A stretch of 64,000 nt of DNA, taken from contig BDDD01000174.1 of assembly GCA_001972305.1 (NCBI GenBank), positions 864,331-928,330 of the forward strand, in the 5' to 3' direction. This DNA comes from Cephalotus follicularis. Its lineage: Eukaryota > Streptophyta > Magnoliopsida > Oxalidales > Cephalotaceae. Of the stretch, positions 10,737 through 22,148 are shown piece by piece; position 1 is the stretch's first letter, and each line of letters opens with the position of its first letter. Both the position numbers and the translations under genes were made by a program. The notes under the pieces are model-generated. The model saw nothing but the letters and a program-made list of their open reading frames with translations. It ran no database searches and was not told the DNA's origin.

Positions 10737-13109
10737 TGTTAGATTATGGTGTCCCTGCAAGCCACGAGAAGGCTGCAGACATATGTTGTTGACATATGAC
10801 ACACTCTTGAATCATACATTCCTAGTTCCATTCATGTTTTATTGTGCATTTTAAATAAAAGATTGGCATCTTGCTATGTGTATTATCCCATATCGTCTCT
10901 ACGGATCAGTTGATCACCATGTCAACAGAATACACATATAGCGCCCTGTCCATAAAGGGTTGGATCTCGTGCCTGAGAGGTTATGAGAATGAGATCCTTA
11001 CTCCCTTGTGAAAAAAGTTCCAAGTCATAGGTTCACTCTCTTAGGGCATCTGATGAACCGCAAAGACTGGTCGTATTATGCTTGCTCCGAATGGTAAAGG
11101 AGGATGGATCATCTCATTGCCATTTGGGTTTTACCCTAAAGCTTATGCGAGGCGTGTGCAGAGGCATGACACTTAACCGACCCACCATAGCTTATCTATT
11201 TGGTAGAGTTCCTATTGTCGCGGTAGTGCTTAGTCAAAGTTTACTAGTAGATCATACGTGATTTATGTTGTATCGTTAGACCTGAGCGGCTAGCATACGT
11301 TGTGTAGTAACTGCTTGGCTTTGATTTCCGCCTTCCCTAGCACTACCCACGTGCTGGCAATAGGGTTTTCGTTGGGCCTTGTGGGAGCTGCATTGAGATG
11401 TATGGGCGAGTTCGCAAGATGGGATCGTCACACCCGTGTTGAGAATTATAGGCTCTATAACATTATGACCGTTGAAGACTTAAAATTCCCGGCCGGGTAC
11501 TGGGAGATTGGGAACAAGAGGTTTCCGGGGATATCTTCCATAGTCTCAATGAGTTCATAGAATTATAGTTATTGCGGTTTTTCCTAGGGGTGACATTTAT
11601 CGAAACCCTAGTCCGCGGTCAGAGCCGAGATGACGAAGGATATGTGGCACGCAAACCGATCACGGTGATAAAGTACTGGGGAACTGGTTAACGAATGATA
11701 GACTTGGTACTTTTTGGTCCGCGGATCCGGGGGTGATTATAGATCACACCGGGACTATTAGCTGGATAGTCGTACCAGAACTTCGGGATGTTCTGAGAAA
11801 TTTATCATCGTATCGGAAATCCACCGGGCTTTCGGGTCCCGCCTGATTATTGAAAAAGTGACGCATGCTGCACACATGCTCACTTGGTGGTAAATCTAGT
11901 TTTTAACTAGTATATGTTATTTTGACAGTAGTGGTTTGTTTTTCGTTCCACTAATAGTCATCTTGATATAAGAGATTTGAAGCCGGAGCATGATTTAATT
12001 TTATTAAATCAAAATTAAAGAGAGAGTCTTTAATTTACCAAAAGGGAGAAATATTTTAATTTTGAAAGAGACTTTAAAATTACAAAGAAATATAAGAGAG
12101 AGAGAGAGAGAGAGGGAGAGACTTAATTTTTATTAAGTTAAAAATGATTTTTAAGATATTTAAAAAAAAAATCTCTCTCACACTCTCTCCCGTGCGCCTG
12201 GTACGCGCATAACGCGAGAGAGAGATGCAACTATGTGTCGCGCGCAAGGGGCAAGTTTCGGCGGGAGAAGATGGCGCGGGTGGCGCCGGTGTCCGGGGAA
12301 GAGGACCTGCTCGTCTACAGTAGTCCTCCTCTCTCTCTCCTTCTCTTTTATCCTCCGTTTTGCGTTTGGTGAGTCAACTGGGTGAGTTGACGCGTCGGGC
12401 TGCTGTGACTTGGCGTTCCGCGCCGAGTCACGGCGAGAGTTGGGTTGGGGTGTGTCGAGTTGGTGTTGCTCAGCCGTTTGGTGGCTTGGTGGCCGCTAAT
12501 GACGAACGGTGAGTCAATCCCGTGACTCGCCACCGGTCATGCTCTGCCTTCCAGGCCGAGTCTCACCGAGTCTCGGCCACCAGTGTGTTCGTCGGGGTGT
12601 TGTCGTCCACATATGTCAAGGCCGGTCAATGGCGAGTTGACCGAGACTCACTGAGTCCGAACTCAGTGAGTCGTCGCCTCTGGATGCCGTCTTCCTGGGT
12701 GGTTCCGGGCGTGTCTCCTCCTTTTTCAGGTTGAGCAGATTTTTTAGAGTTCGGTGATGTCAAAATCGGACCTAACGCGGACTGTCCAAAAACCGGCGGT
12801 GTTACCGGTGACCGGCATTTGCTACTGCAAGCGTGTTGCGGCAAAGTGGTGGAGCCTCCAACGTTGGTATGATTGCTTCTCTCTTACTTTTATTGTTACC
12901 GACGTGTGTTCGGTTTATCCTTTTGTGCATGCCTTTTCTTGTCTTTAGTTCGATTGTTAATTAAAGGGAGATCCTAGGCTTTTTCAATTTGGTACTAAGA
13001 TATAAGTGTGGACCATGACTTTCAGTCCTGGTGTTTTTGAATAATTAATATTATACACACTTGCGTCCTAGGACCAAATCGACTGGGAAGCCTTGCTAGG
13101 TTTCCAACA
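10737..13109 (+). repeat. Copia-1 3' LTR, 2.37 kb
   Basis: It starts TGTTAGATTATGG after the polypurine tract and ends TTTCCAACA, giving TG..CA ends. Its last 154 bases match window positions 1-154. It includes an AG-repeat tract near 12094 and a GC-richer stretch (12190-12800) whose open frames up to 72 codons look like chance. No internal insertion was seen. Confidence 0.9.
12094..12114. repeat. AG microsatellite in Copia-1 3' LTR
   Basis: A run of about ten AG units lies within a purine-rich segment; further GA runs flank it (12150-12230, both strands). Confidence 0.9.
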
Positions 13110-13842
13110 GGGTAACCTCTCAAAGGTTTGATATAGCTATTATAATTACAAGAAATGGTTGCTCTCAAATAGACAAGAAGAACTTGATATTGATTTGATG
13201 TTGATTTGAAAGTTGAATATTTGCTCTTTTTGTTCTTGTGCTTGATTGATCTTGTTGTATCATTGTATAATCTTGTTCTCTTGTTTTCTTTACTTGTTCT
13301 TGTTAGCAATATTCTGTTTATAGCCGTTTGAGAGGTGATTGATCCATTGGTTGTGTCTTGGGACATGTTGTTTCAAAGACGGCGCATTAAAATGTAGCCA
13401 GTAATTGTCTCCAACGCACAAAGTGTCAACGGAGTCCCTCAAAACATCGCCGCTTATGTGACCGTTGGATATTTGAATTGGTCTGCTCAAAGCGCTGACG
13501 GTCTTGAATTTGGTGTCAACGGTTTGACACAAAGCACTGACGATTTGTGTAGAGCGTCGCCGCTTTGCCCAAGTTGATTGGCTTCAAAAGTTTCTGTTTC
13601 TAACCGCTGATATGGAGTGCTTAACCGCTGACGCCTTAGCTCAAAATGCTACAACTATTGACGCTTTACATTCAGACGTCGAAGGTCTCCTTAAGCACTC
13701 ACTGTTTCATCCTGACCGTCGACGCTTAGACCTGTATCTGTAATTTCCTATTTTGTCTTTGCAACAATCTAACTTTACTTGCACAAAAAGAAACTTGATT
13801 AAATGAAATACGTTATCATCAAAACTCGGATTGAGACATAAA
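13110..13842 (-). repeat. Probable fragment of another copia LTR (- strand)
   Basis: The right edge, near 13810-13842, reads like the start of a copia LTR on the - strand: it shares GTTATCATCAAAAC and a GGATTG..ACATA..AATGTC block with the end of the SIRE-like LTR at 20600-20640. Its first 470 bases on that strand hold GTCGACGCTT-type motifs, as in other LTRs here. The left edge is cut exactly at the Copia-1 3' LTR end, so Copia-1 may have inserted into it. Both boundaries are inferred. Confidence 0.4.
13377..13728. repeat. GTCGACGC-type motif cluster
   Basis: Degenerate copies of (A)AGCG(T/C)(C/T)GACGCTT recur every 20-40 bases, with a good GTCGACGCTTA copy at the right end. It lies in the probable LTR fragment. 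Confidence 0.65.
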
Positions 13843-14087
13843 TGTCTATAGATTTTAATCAGACAGAGAAAGTATGTGTGAAGGCAGAAAATTGAAGAGC
13901 AAATCAATACTTCAAGGATTTTTATTGATGGAATTGAAGCAATACAATGTAGGCTTTGTTCTAACCCTAAAAACCTTGACAAGTTAGCTACTAAATATTG
14001 TAAAATAAAAACTAAAATTGATAAAGAAAAGTGGCTACAAAGCTTGTCACTAACTTTGTTCACATGTTTTTGTGACCCAACTTAATC

Positions 14088-14095
14088 TATTTATA
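14088..14095 (-). promoter_or_regulatory. TATA box of the Athila-like LTR
   Basis: TATAAATA on the - strand lies about 700 bases from the LTR start and downstream of the palindrome cluster, as expected for U3 promoter layout. Confidence 0.6.
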
Positions 14096-14201
14096 CATAA
14101 AATCCTGTGCAAAAAGAAAAGGAAAAAGCTTAACCTACTTAAAATTGTTTAAGAAAATAATTACAAGCTAGAAACTTTCCAAATTTGTTGTCTGCTATTG
14201 T

Positions 14202-14630
14202 AAGCGTCGACGCTTAAGTCTTGGGCGTCGACGCTTTGGCGTTTTACGTTGACGCTTTGAATGTTGAAGGCGATAAGTGTCGACGTGATTCTTGCAATAT
14301 GAGGCATATTTGAGTGTTAGGCATCAACGCTTACAAGCAAGGCATCGACGCTTAACTCGTGAATACAGGATTGCGTTGACATCTTCCTCATTGTGCGTTG
14401 ACGTCTAAGCTACTGTCCAATTTGTGCAATTATGGCGTTGACGTCTTGATCATGGCGTTAATGCCTAAATATTGAATTCCTAGCACGTTGACGCCAAAAG
14501 GATTGGTGTTGACGAAAATCACAAAAACTGCAGATTTGTTCATCAGAAGTGCAAAGCGTCGACGCTTATAGTGTACCCGTCAGTGCTTAAGAGTTAGGCG
14601 TCGACGCTTAAAGTCTAGGCATTGACGCGT
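14202..14630. repeat. AAGCGTCGACGCTT cluster in Athila-like 3' LTR
   Basis: A perfect 14-base palindrome AAGCGTCGACGCTT at 14202 is followed by about 14 perfect and degenerate copies (GCGTCGACGCTT, GCGTTGACG, GCATCGACGCTT) to 14630. The cluster lies upstream of the TATA box, in U3. Confidence 0.9.
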
Positions 14631-14796
14631 AGCTATGTTTTCTGCAGATTTTTGCCAATTTAGCTCATTCTTCATGCACTTAGGTTTTTTTGGCCTTATA
14701 CCTGAAAATCAACATAACACAACCAAAGTAGTCTATTCCAAGCATAAAAATATCACAAATAAGTCATTAAAAACATCATATTTTTTATACTAAATA

Positions 14797-15980
14797 AATA
14801 CCCTCATACTTAGACTTTGCTTGTCCTAGGGCAAACCAAATGGAAAGCTAAAGCTAACATAAAAACACAAACAAACCAGAAACTAAGAAAAGAAAACTAA
14901 AACTAAAACCATAACTCACTTTCGTAGGAATCACGGTTGCATTTAGCATATGCAACAAGCCATCAAACCCCTAGGTGGCCCTAGTGGACGAGTTTTGTCT
15001 CATGAGTGTTTTCCAGCGAATAAACACATAAAATTCAGTTCATTTCAACCTTGCTAGTATGTTAAATGTATCTCTACTTACAAATTCATAGGCAACCCCC
15101 ATACTTGAATTTTATTATCTCGTTCCAAGTTCTAGATTCAAAACATATCTCAATTAAGGAGCTTTACCAAAATTTTTTGTTTTTCCACAATATGTAAATA
15201 GCAATTAAAATATGCATTCTTAGCAACATAAAATCCTAGTTCGAAGTCAAACAAAGAACTTTAGCACTTACCCATATTTTCTTTCTTTCTTTCTTTCTTT
15301 TCTCTTTTCAAACTCATTCCTCCATTACCTTTCCATCTGAATTGTCATGGATGGAACAAACACCAGACATCCAAAGTACTAAGTAGCTTAAGAATTTGCA
15401 ATTCACACAAGCAACAACAAAAACCTCACCAAATCAATGTCTTGATCTCTTAAGCTTTCTATAGGACCCATGTAGCGAGCTTCCAACCAGTTATTCTCAA
15501 GCCAGTTGGCTTTAAGGAACTAGGTGTAGAACACCCCTAAGGCTTAATTACTCTAGTCAAATAGGCTACAGAACAAAACTGAATTCAAAGAAGTAGAATA
15601 AACATTATTTTTCTTCATTTCATTTTTTGTTTGTATGTGCAAGAACATCAATTCCTTATCCTACTTCTTACTAAGATTTATGAAACTTTTGAATACACAC
15701 GAGATTGGTCTTTTTATTCATTTTTTTATTTATTTTCACGCACAAACTCCTACCTTGAGATGAATTCCTTTTATTTTCCTTGAAAACAAAATTTTTACTA
15801 TTTCTCCTATGGGGTTTTCTATTATTTCTAAATATATCAACATTTATTCCTACTTTCAATATTCTTGCATTGTCCTCAATGCAATGAAAATCAAACTATA
15901 GAAATAACAATGCATGAGCAAGAAAATATAAGAACAATGCAATAAAATAAAGAACAAAAGGGGTAGGGTACCGAATATGA
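14797..15980 (-). other. Athila-like 3' untranslated region
   Basis: Non-coding DNA lies between the pol stop and the 3' LTR. Athila elements often keep an env-like frame here, but none is visible; the longest frame, 62 codons at 15671-15859, is lysine- and asparagine-rich chance sequence. A TTTC microsatellite lies near 15281-15302. Confidence 0.65.
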
Positions 15981-16513
15981 TCATGGAGGCTCAAAACAAA
16001 TTGGCTCATGAAGGTCCATGGCCTCTTTCATTGGCGCAGCCGGAAACTCTAAAAATTTATTCAATCGCTGCCCATTCACCTTGAACGTATCTTCAGTGCC
16101 TTGCTTACATATGTAAAAAACACCATATGAGAAAACAGTTTTAACAATATAGGGGTCATCCCAATGAGATCTCAAATTTCTAGGAAACAAATATAAACGA
16201 GAATTATATAAAAGCACTTTATCTCCTACTTTAAAATGTTTCTTTAAAATACGCTCATCATGAAAGGCCTTTGTCTTTTCTTTAGAAATCTTCGCGTTGT
16301 CATATGCATCATTTCAAATTTCTTCCAACTCAGATAGTTGGAGAGCACGATGACTACCCGCGATGGAACGATCAAAATTGAATTGCTTGATGGCCCAAAA
16401 GGCTCGATGTTCCAATTCCACTGGAAGATGACAAGCTTTACCGTATACAAGCCGGTAAAGGGATTGACCAAGGTCAGTCTTAAAAGCAGTTCGATAAGCC
16501 CATAGAGCATCCA
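15981..16513 (-). pseudogene. Athila-like integrase C-terminal region
   Basis: On the - strand the frame at 16314-16514 ([30 protein letters not shown]) is the segment after the integrase core, and 16217-15981 (LLYNSRLYLFPRNLRSHWDDPYIVK, then TFKVNGQRL) is the integrase C-terminal domain ending the polyprotein. A frameshift separates them and a stop precedes the first block. It would bind DNA in the intact enzyme. Confidence 0.8.
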
Positions 16514-16517
16514 CAAG

Positions 16518-17147
16518 TCAGGTAGACCAATCCTTTCTACTGGGAATGACTATTTTTTTGGGAATTTGCGTAATCTGGCGACTGGATACTTCAACTTGCC
16601 CACTTGTTTGAGGATGATATGGCGTGGCAAGCTTGTGAGTAATCCCATACCTTTTCATAAGGGCTTCAAAAGAACGATTGCAGAAGTGGATACCCCTATC
16701 ACTAATTATGGCATGTGGGGTACCAAAACGAGAAAAGATATGTTCCTTGAGTAACTTGACAACCACAGAATTGTCATTGGTTCGACAAGGGATTGCCTCA
16801 ATCCACTTCGAAACATAGTCTACAACCATAAGGATATATAAATTTCCAAACAAGTTGGGAAACGTGAAATCTATGCCCCAAACATAAAAAATCTCCACTG
16901 TCAAAATCAGAGTTAAGGGCATCATATTCCTCTTAATCACACGGCCTAGATATTGACATGACGGACAAGCCCTACAATACTGAAAAGCATCTTTAAAAAT
17001 GGTCGGCCAACAAAAACCACATTGTAAAACCTTGGTTGTTGTCTTTGTTGGACCGCAATGTCCACCACACACCTGATCATGACAAAAAGATATAATTGAA
17101 CGATGTTCATGATCAGGAACACACGTCACATTATTAGGTCGGGACAT
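16518..17147 (-). pseudogene. Athila-like integrase core (209 codons open)
   Basis: The zinc-binding HHCC module is seen as HDQVCGGH..CRACPSCQ in the first 70 residues. The catalytic triad candidates are the D of WGIDFT, the D of ISDRGIHF and the E of GQVEVSSRQI. In the intact element it would insert the cDNA into host DNA. The frame is open over these domains, but stops occur before and after, so it is a relic. It directly follows RNase H, the normal gypsy order. Confidence 0.88.
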
Positions 17148-17170
17148 GCTTTAAACAGGTAAGGATCATC

Positions 17171-17938
17171 CTAGAAAAAATGTTTCGCTTGCGAGAGAAA
17201 CCGACACTTTAATTGAGCAGACCACTTAGATGGTACACTTCCCGTAATGAGATAAGTAACTATGTCCGCATAACATGGTTCGCTATCGACACACATGGTA
17301 TGCTCATCCGAAAAATTCTCATTAATTGGACCATGGACCTTGGGTGCATTAGAGAGTCGGGATAAGTGATCGGCAACCAAATTCTTCATCCCTTTCTTAT
17401 CTCTAATTTCTATGTCAAATTCTTGAAGCAGCAATACCCATCGGATGAGACGCGCTTTCGCATCCTTTTTACCCACGAGATACAGAATTGCAGCATGATC
17501 AGTATAAACAATGACGTGTGATCCCAGCAGATACGATCAGAATTTTTCAAGTGCAAAGACCACACCTAGAAACTCTTTTTCAGTGGTTGTGTAATTTAAT
17601 TGCGCATCAGAAAGGGTTTTACTTGCATAGTAAATGACTTGGGGCAATTTATTCATCATTTGCCCGAGAACAGCTCTGATGGTACTGTCGAAAGTGTCAC
17701 ACATGATCTCAAAAGGCTCGGCCCAAATCGGTGCCTGAATGATAGGAGTAGAGGTGAGCTCCTTCTTTAACCGGTTAAACGCTTCAAGGCACTCATCAGA
17801 CAATACAAAATCTTGATCTTTCTCTGGGAGCGAAGTTAAGGGTCGTGCCACTTTGCTGAAATCCTTGATGAACCTACGATAAAATCCAGCATGTCCAAGG
17901 AATGCTCGGATGTCTTTTACATTATGAGGTGGAGGCAA
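17171..17938 (-). pseudogene. Athila-like RT thumb and RNase H
   Basis: The frame at 17938-17537 begins with the connection region (RAFLGHAGFYRRFIKDFSKV) and enters RNase H. The first acidic motif, usually CDASD, reads CDTFDS here; the TEKEFLGVVFALEKF motif is kept. A stop after EKF is followed, in 17476-17171, by the end of RNase H ([13 protein letters not shown], then ADHLSRL). It would remove RNA from the RNA-DNA hybrid during reverse transcription. One stop and the altered motif argue that it is dead. Confidence 0.85.
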
Positions 17939-18063
17939 ATGTTTTATGACAACTAAATTTTACTTATCGTTTGAATTCCCTCTTTTGACACAATATGTCC
18001 AAGAACGATCCCCTTCTTCACCCTAAAATTGCATTTTTCCCAATTTACCACCAAATTCTTCTC

Positions 18064-18623
18064 TCAACTTCTTTCGAGTACTAATTTCAGGTGATGAAGG
18101 CATTCAAAGAACATGGAACCATGAACAGAGAAGTCATCCATAAATACTTCAAGAAACTCCTCCACCATATTAGAGAAGATACTCGTCATGCACCGCTGGA
18201 ATGTCGTCGAAGCATTGCAGAAGCCGAATGTCATGCGTCGATCGGAAAGTGTGCCAAAGGGGCATGTGAATGTGGTCTTCTCTTGATCTTCGGGTGCGAT
18301 GGGAATTTGATTGTATCCAGAATACCCATCAAGAAAGCAGTAATACTCATGACCAGCCAACCTATCTAGAATTTGATCAATAAACAGAAGGGGAAAATGA
18401 TCCTTCCAGGTGCCTGTTTCAACTTACGGTAGTCAATGCACACCCTACATCCAGTTTGAATCTTGGTCGGAATTAAGTCATCGGTGGAGGATTGCACTAC
18501 CGTCACTCCGAATTTCTTTGGAACAACGTGGACTGGACTCACCCACTGACTATCCGAGATGGGATAAATGATCTCATTGTCCAGCCACTTCAAAATCTCT
18601 TTTTGTACGGCTTCTTTCATCAA
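18064..18623 (-). pseudogene. Athila-like reverse transcriptase
   Basis: Two frames cover it. 18623-18366 has EILKWLDNEIIYPISDSQWVS and CRVCIDYRKLKQA, the RT fingers. 18360-18064 has HEYYCFLDGYSGYNQI, the catalytic FMDDFSVHG (palm, Y/FxDD type) and a following helix. Stops and frameshifts separate the two frames and the downstream thumb. Athila RTs commonly have this FMDDFSV form. Confidence 0.88.
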
Positions 18624-18665
18624 GGGATTTGCTCGTCGCTGAGGTTCTCTAGAAGGTTTGGATCC

Positions 18666-19420
18666 TTATATGGGATTTATACGATACTTGCAAACATAGG
18701 GGCTAATTCCCTTGATGTCAACCATTGTCCAACCAATTGCCTCTTTATTTTCTTTGAGTAGGTGAATAACCTCCTCCTCCTGACTGAGAGTAAGATCAGA
18801 CGATAGAATAATAGGAAGAGTTTGGTTTTCATATAAAAATAAATATTTCAACGTAGATGGAAATTCTTTTAGTTCGAGTTTTGGAGGCTCTTCTATTGAT
18901 GGTTAAGGAAGAGATGTGGACAAAGGGCCCACTGGCTCAAATGGTTGCATGCTAAACACATCAAAGAAATCGCCTCCATTGACATCCTCTAATTCCCGCA
19001 TACACTCATTGAAACTTCCAACAAAATCAATGTCAAAGTGCGTATCAATGTGATCAGGATATGAATGCAATGCGTTTATGTCGTCAAAATCAGCTGGTTG
19101 CTTTCCCATACGGAAGATAATAAAGTCCAAGACGTGTTTCCGAAACTTAACTTCATCAGACCATTTCAACAATTTATCATAGCGTTACTTGTTGCTAGAA
19201 ACGGTCTACCGAGGATAAATGGGATTTGATCATTGACATCCTCAATAAGTTGGGTATCTAAAATGACAAAGTCTACAGGAAAGAAAAACTCACCAACCTT
19301 GATTAACACATCCTCAATTTTTCCTCTTGGTGCTTTCACCGACCTATCGGCTAATTGCAATGTCATAGCGGTCGAGCGCAGCTCTTCTAGACCAAGCTTC
19401 TCATAAACCAATGATGGCAA
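18666..19420 (-). pseudogene. Athila-like protease C-terminal half and linker
   Basis: 19420-19166 reads [20 protein letters not shown], then [17 protein letters not shown], the second half of an aspartic protease with the ILGRPFLAT motif. 19172-18903 is an acidic linker without recognised motifs. 18851-18666 (LSQEEEVIHLLKENKEAIGW, then DIKGISP) is the conserved lead-in to RT. The protease N-terminal half, with active site DLGAS, is at 46154-46250, on the far side of the 26.7-kb copia insertion; the codons are in phase across it. Confidence 0.85.
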
Positions 19421-19951
19421 CTGATAGTGTACAAAAGCAACCAGGGGGTGAATTGGTTATGCATAAAATAACCACCCTTTTTAAAACTTAACAAATGCAA
19501 ACAAATATTTAATCAAGTTACTTTAAACAAATATAAGCAATAAAATAACTTGCAAATTATTAATAAAATTAAGGGATAGAAAGTTGCAAACAAGTTTTAT
19601 AGTGGTTCGGCAAACCGTGCCTACGTCCACTCTCCCAAGCCGCGCTTGAGGTTCCACTAGAATGTAATCCCCCGATCACAAGCAGTAACTCCGGATTTTT
19701 ACAAGGTGAATCCAAACTTGAATTTTGTGAGCTAAATTCTAACTCGCATTTTAAAGCTAAATCCTAACTTTGAGAAAGGTACTAATGATCTTGGGTATAC
19801 AACAAGAATGTGAAGTGTTTGTTATTTATATGTAACATGTACAACGGCTGATATAAGAGTTTTAAGTATAAAAAATATGAAGGCTAGAATGCTTTTCTTT
19901 GTTATTTGGCTTGCTCTTTCTTGCTTGATGATTTCTTCATGGATTAAGCCT

Positions 19952-19960
19952 CTTTTTATA
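19952..19960 (-). promoter_or_regulatory. TATA box, SIRE-like 3' LTR
   Basis: TATAAAAAG on the - strand, conserved at the matching place in the 5' LTR (45435-45443), downstream of the GTTGACG cluster. Confidence 0.7.
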
Positions 19961-20088
19961 CCCTTCAGAATGAAATAGTCATTGCAAGAGTTCAGGAATC
20001 CTTAGAGATCCGTTTGGATCAAGTATGGAAAGGATCACACCATTTTAGCACCTTCAAATTTTGCAGATTTTGAGTTTAGATGTCATTG

Positions 20089-20508
20089 GCGTTGACGTGT
20101 ATGCATGGCGTTGACTCCTGTTGCTTTACGCATTAATACTTCAAGCTTTTCTTCAGCATCATTTGTATTCATGTTGACGCACATCCATAGCATTGATGCT
20201 AATATCATTTGAGTTGACTCCATAATATCTTCGCGTTAATGTCCAAAATCACTGTCCGAAATGTGCACCATTTATGTTCACGTCTTGATATGGTGTGACG
20301 TCCATATACAAGGTGTTGACTCCACTTCGTTTCTGCGTTGATGCTCAAGTCATTGACGTTGACGACTTCCTCAAGTCATTGACATAAATAGTAATTTCCC
20401 AGCACATTGACGTGGATAAAGAATAACGTTGACGTAGATCAGCCCTTCAAGCCCAGAACATGTACCTATTCCCAGCACGTTGACGCGTATAACATAGTCA
20501 TTGACGCG
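20089..20508. repeat. GCGTTGACG motif cluster, SIRE-like 3' LTR
   Basis: About 15 copies or variants of GCGTTGACG(T)C occur in U3, many as CATTGACG or GTTGACTCC. They contain TTGAC and TGACG cores. Confidence 0.8.
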
Positions 20509-20640
20509 AAAAGTTCTGATATGAAAATTTTAGCTTTCTTGCAACACAAGTTAACTTAGATAATGATTCATTCACATCAAACACACATGTCAGGTGCTTT
20601 GTTATCATCAAAACAAGGATTGTAACATATAATGTCAACA

Positions 20641-20656
20641 ATCTCCCCATTTTTTA
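20641..20656 (-). promoter_or_regulatory. SIRE-like polypurine tract
   Basis: On the - strand AAAAAATGGGGAGAT abuts the LTR start. Confidence 0.75.
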
Positions 20657-21160
20657 TGATGACAAAACATTCACAAAAGGAAGGTATAAAGTATATAAAC
20701 TTAGAAAATAAAGTACATAGGAAGTTAACTTATGCAAGAAGTAACACATAAATGTCAATACAAACTATGCATACATATACTAGCACAAATATCAACTTAC
20801 ATACCAACTCCCCCTTAATATGATATCATAATTCATATAAAGAGATCATACATAATACATAGTCCTCCTTTTTCACACTCCCCCTTAATCAAACAATAAG
20901 CACATTTTTTTATGATAACAAAACATTCACAAAAGGAAGGTATAAAGTATATAAACTTAGAAAATAAAGTTCATAGGAAGTTAACTTGTGCAAGAAGTAA
21001 CTCATAAATGTCAATACAAACTATGCATACATATACTAGCACAAATATCAACTTATATACCAACTCCCCCTTAATATGATATCACAATTCACATCAAGAG
21101 ATACATACATAATACATACTCCCCATTAATCAAACAATAAGCACACTCCCCCTTTTTGGA
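20650..21160 (-). repeat. Tandem duplication of about 256 bp in SIRE-like 3' UTR
   Basis: GGAAGGTATAAAGTATATAAAC occurs at about 20679 and 20935 and the following 200 bases repeat with few changes (offset 256), including the CTCCCCCTTAATATGATATC block. It copies the region beside the polypurine tract, so the U3 junction has a second, internal tract-like sequence near 20875-20905. Confidence 0.85.
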
Positions 21161-21225
21161 AATCATCAAAAGGGAACCATAAACCAAATTCTCCCCTTTA
21201 AACAATAACACAAAAGTATATGAAA

Positions 21226-22148
21226 CTATTTTATTTCACATAAACCTAGTTCTCTCCTATGATGTGAGAATGTACTTTCATCAAGTGGTTTGGTGAAAAT
21301 ATCAGCAATCAGTTCTTGTGTGGGAATGTATGTGAGAGTGACATCTTCTTTTTCTATGTGATCTCTAATAAAATGATGTCTAATGTCTATATGCTTTGTT
21401 CCAGAATGACGAACAGGATTCTTAGACAAACAATGCTACTAGTGTTATCACATTTGATAGGAATTTTACTAAACAATAAACCATAATCCACTAGTTGTTG
21501 TTTCATCCAAAGTGCTTGGGCACAACAACTTCCGACCACAATGTATTCAACCTCAGTAGTGGAAAGTGCAATAGAGTTTTGATTTTTACTAAACCATAAA
21601 ACTAACATGCTACCTAAGAATTGACAAGAGCCACTTATGCTCTTTCTATCAACCTTGTATCCACCAAAGTCGGCATCAGAATAGGTATGCAAATCAAAAT
21701 TAGAATCCCTAGGATACCATATGCCTAGTGTAGGTGTATATTCAAGGTATTTAAAGATGTGTTTAGCAGCAAATAAATGTCACTCTTTAGGATCATACTG
21801 AAAATGAGCACACAAACACACAGCAAACAATATGTCAGGTCTACTGGTAGTAAGATACAACAAAGAACCTATCATACTTCTATAAAGCTTTTGATCAACA
21901 TATTTACCTATCTCATCCTTATCCAGCTTTGTCGAAGTACTCATCGGCGTCTTGCTATGCTTCGCATTTTCCAATCCAATGCGTTTGAGTAGATCCCTCA
22001 CATATTTGGATTGACTGATGAAGATTCCGTCTTTGAGTTGTCTAATTTGAAGTCCAAGGAAGAAACTGAGTTCTCCCATCATACTCATTTTAAACTCATC
22101 TTGCATCAACTTAGCAAAATTCTTACGCATCGATTTGTTAGTACAACC
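21226..22148 (-). pseudogene. SIRE-like RT C-terminal part and RNase H
   Basis: 22130-21780 reads MRKNFAKLMQDEFKMSMMGE, then FFLGLQIRQ, then TSRPDILFAV, the end of copia RT. A TGA at 21780 stands where relatives continue. 21692-21387 is RNase H: YSDADFGGYKVDRKS, SISGSCQFLG, ALSTTEVEY and ALWMKQQL. 21429-21226 is the C-terminus (GTKHIDIRHHFIRD, then IADIFTKPLDE) ending the polyprotein. A frameshift joins the last two parts. SL5 cuts the gene at 22149; the other half is at 38950-39420. Confidence 0.9.

Larger units (their letters stand above)
1..13109 (+). mobile_element. Copia-1: decayed Ty1/copia element, 5' end outside window
   Basis: The last 154 bases of a 5' LTR, a tRNA-iMet primer site, remnants of copia integrase, reverse transcriptase and RNase H on the + strand, a polypurine tract and a full 3' LTR define one element. 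Bases 1-154 match the end of the 3' LTR (12956-13109) closely, including the terminal AACA. The internal part is broken by solo LTRs SL1 and SL2 and carries a 1186-bp tandem duplication. No gag was recognised, so the element is either very decayed or a partly non-autonomous derivative with a long leader. The target duplication cannot be tested because the left end is outside the window; the right flank is GGGTA. Confidence 0.85.
13843..14796 (-). repeat. Athila-like 3' LTR (boundaries partly inferred)
   Basis: The segment 14275-14796 matches 47943-48463. On the - strand the LTR start TGTTTAGCAC of the right copy corresponds to a mutated TATTTAG at 14796. A TATA box and a downstream region running to a possible ..TATAGACA end at 13843 give about 954 bp. 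The left limit is uncertain because the right copy is deleted there. Confidence 0.55.
19422..20640 (-). repeat. SIRE-like 3' LTR
   Basis: It matches 44889-46147 over nearly its whole length. On the - strand it starts TGTTGACATT at 20640 and ends ..ACACTATCA at 19422. The last 21 bases have no match in the 5' LTR. Confidence 0.92.
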
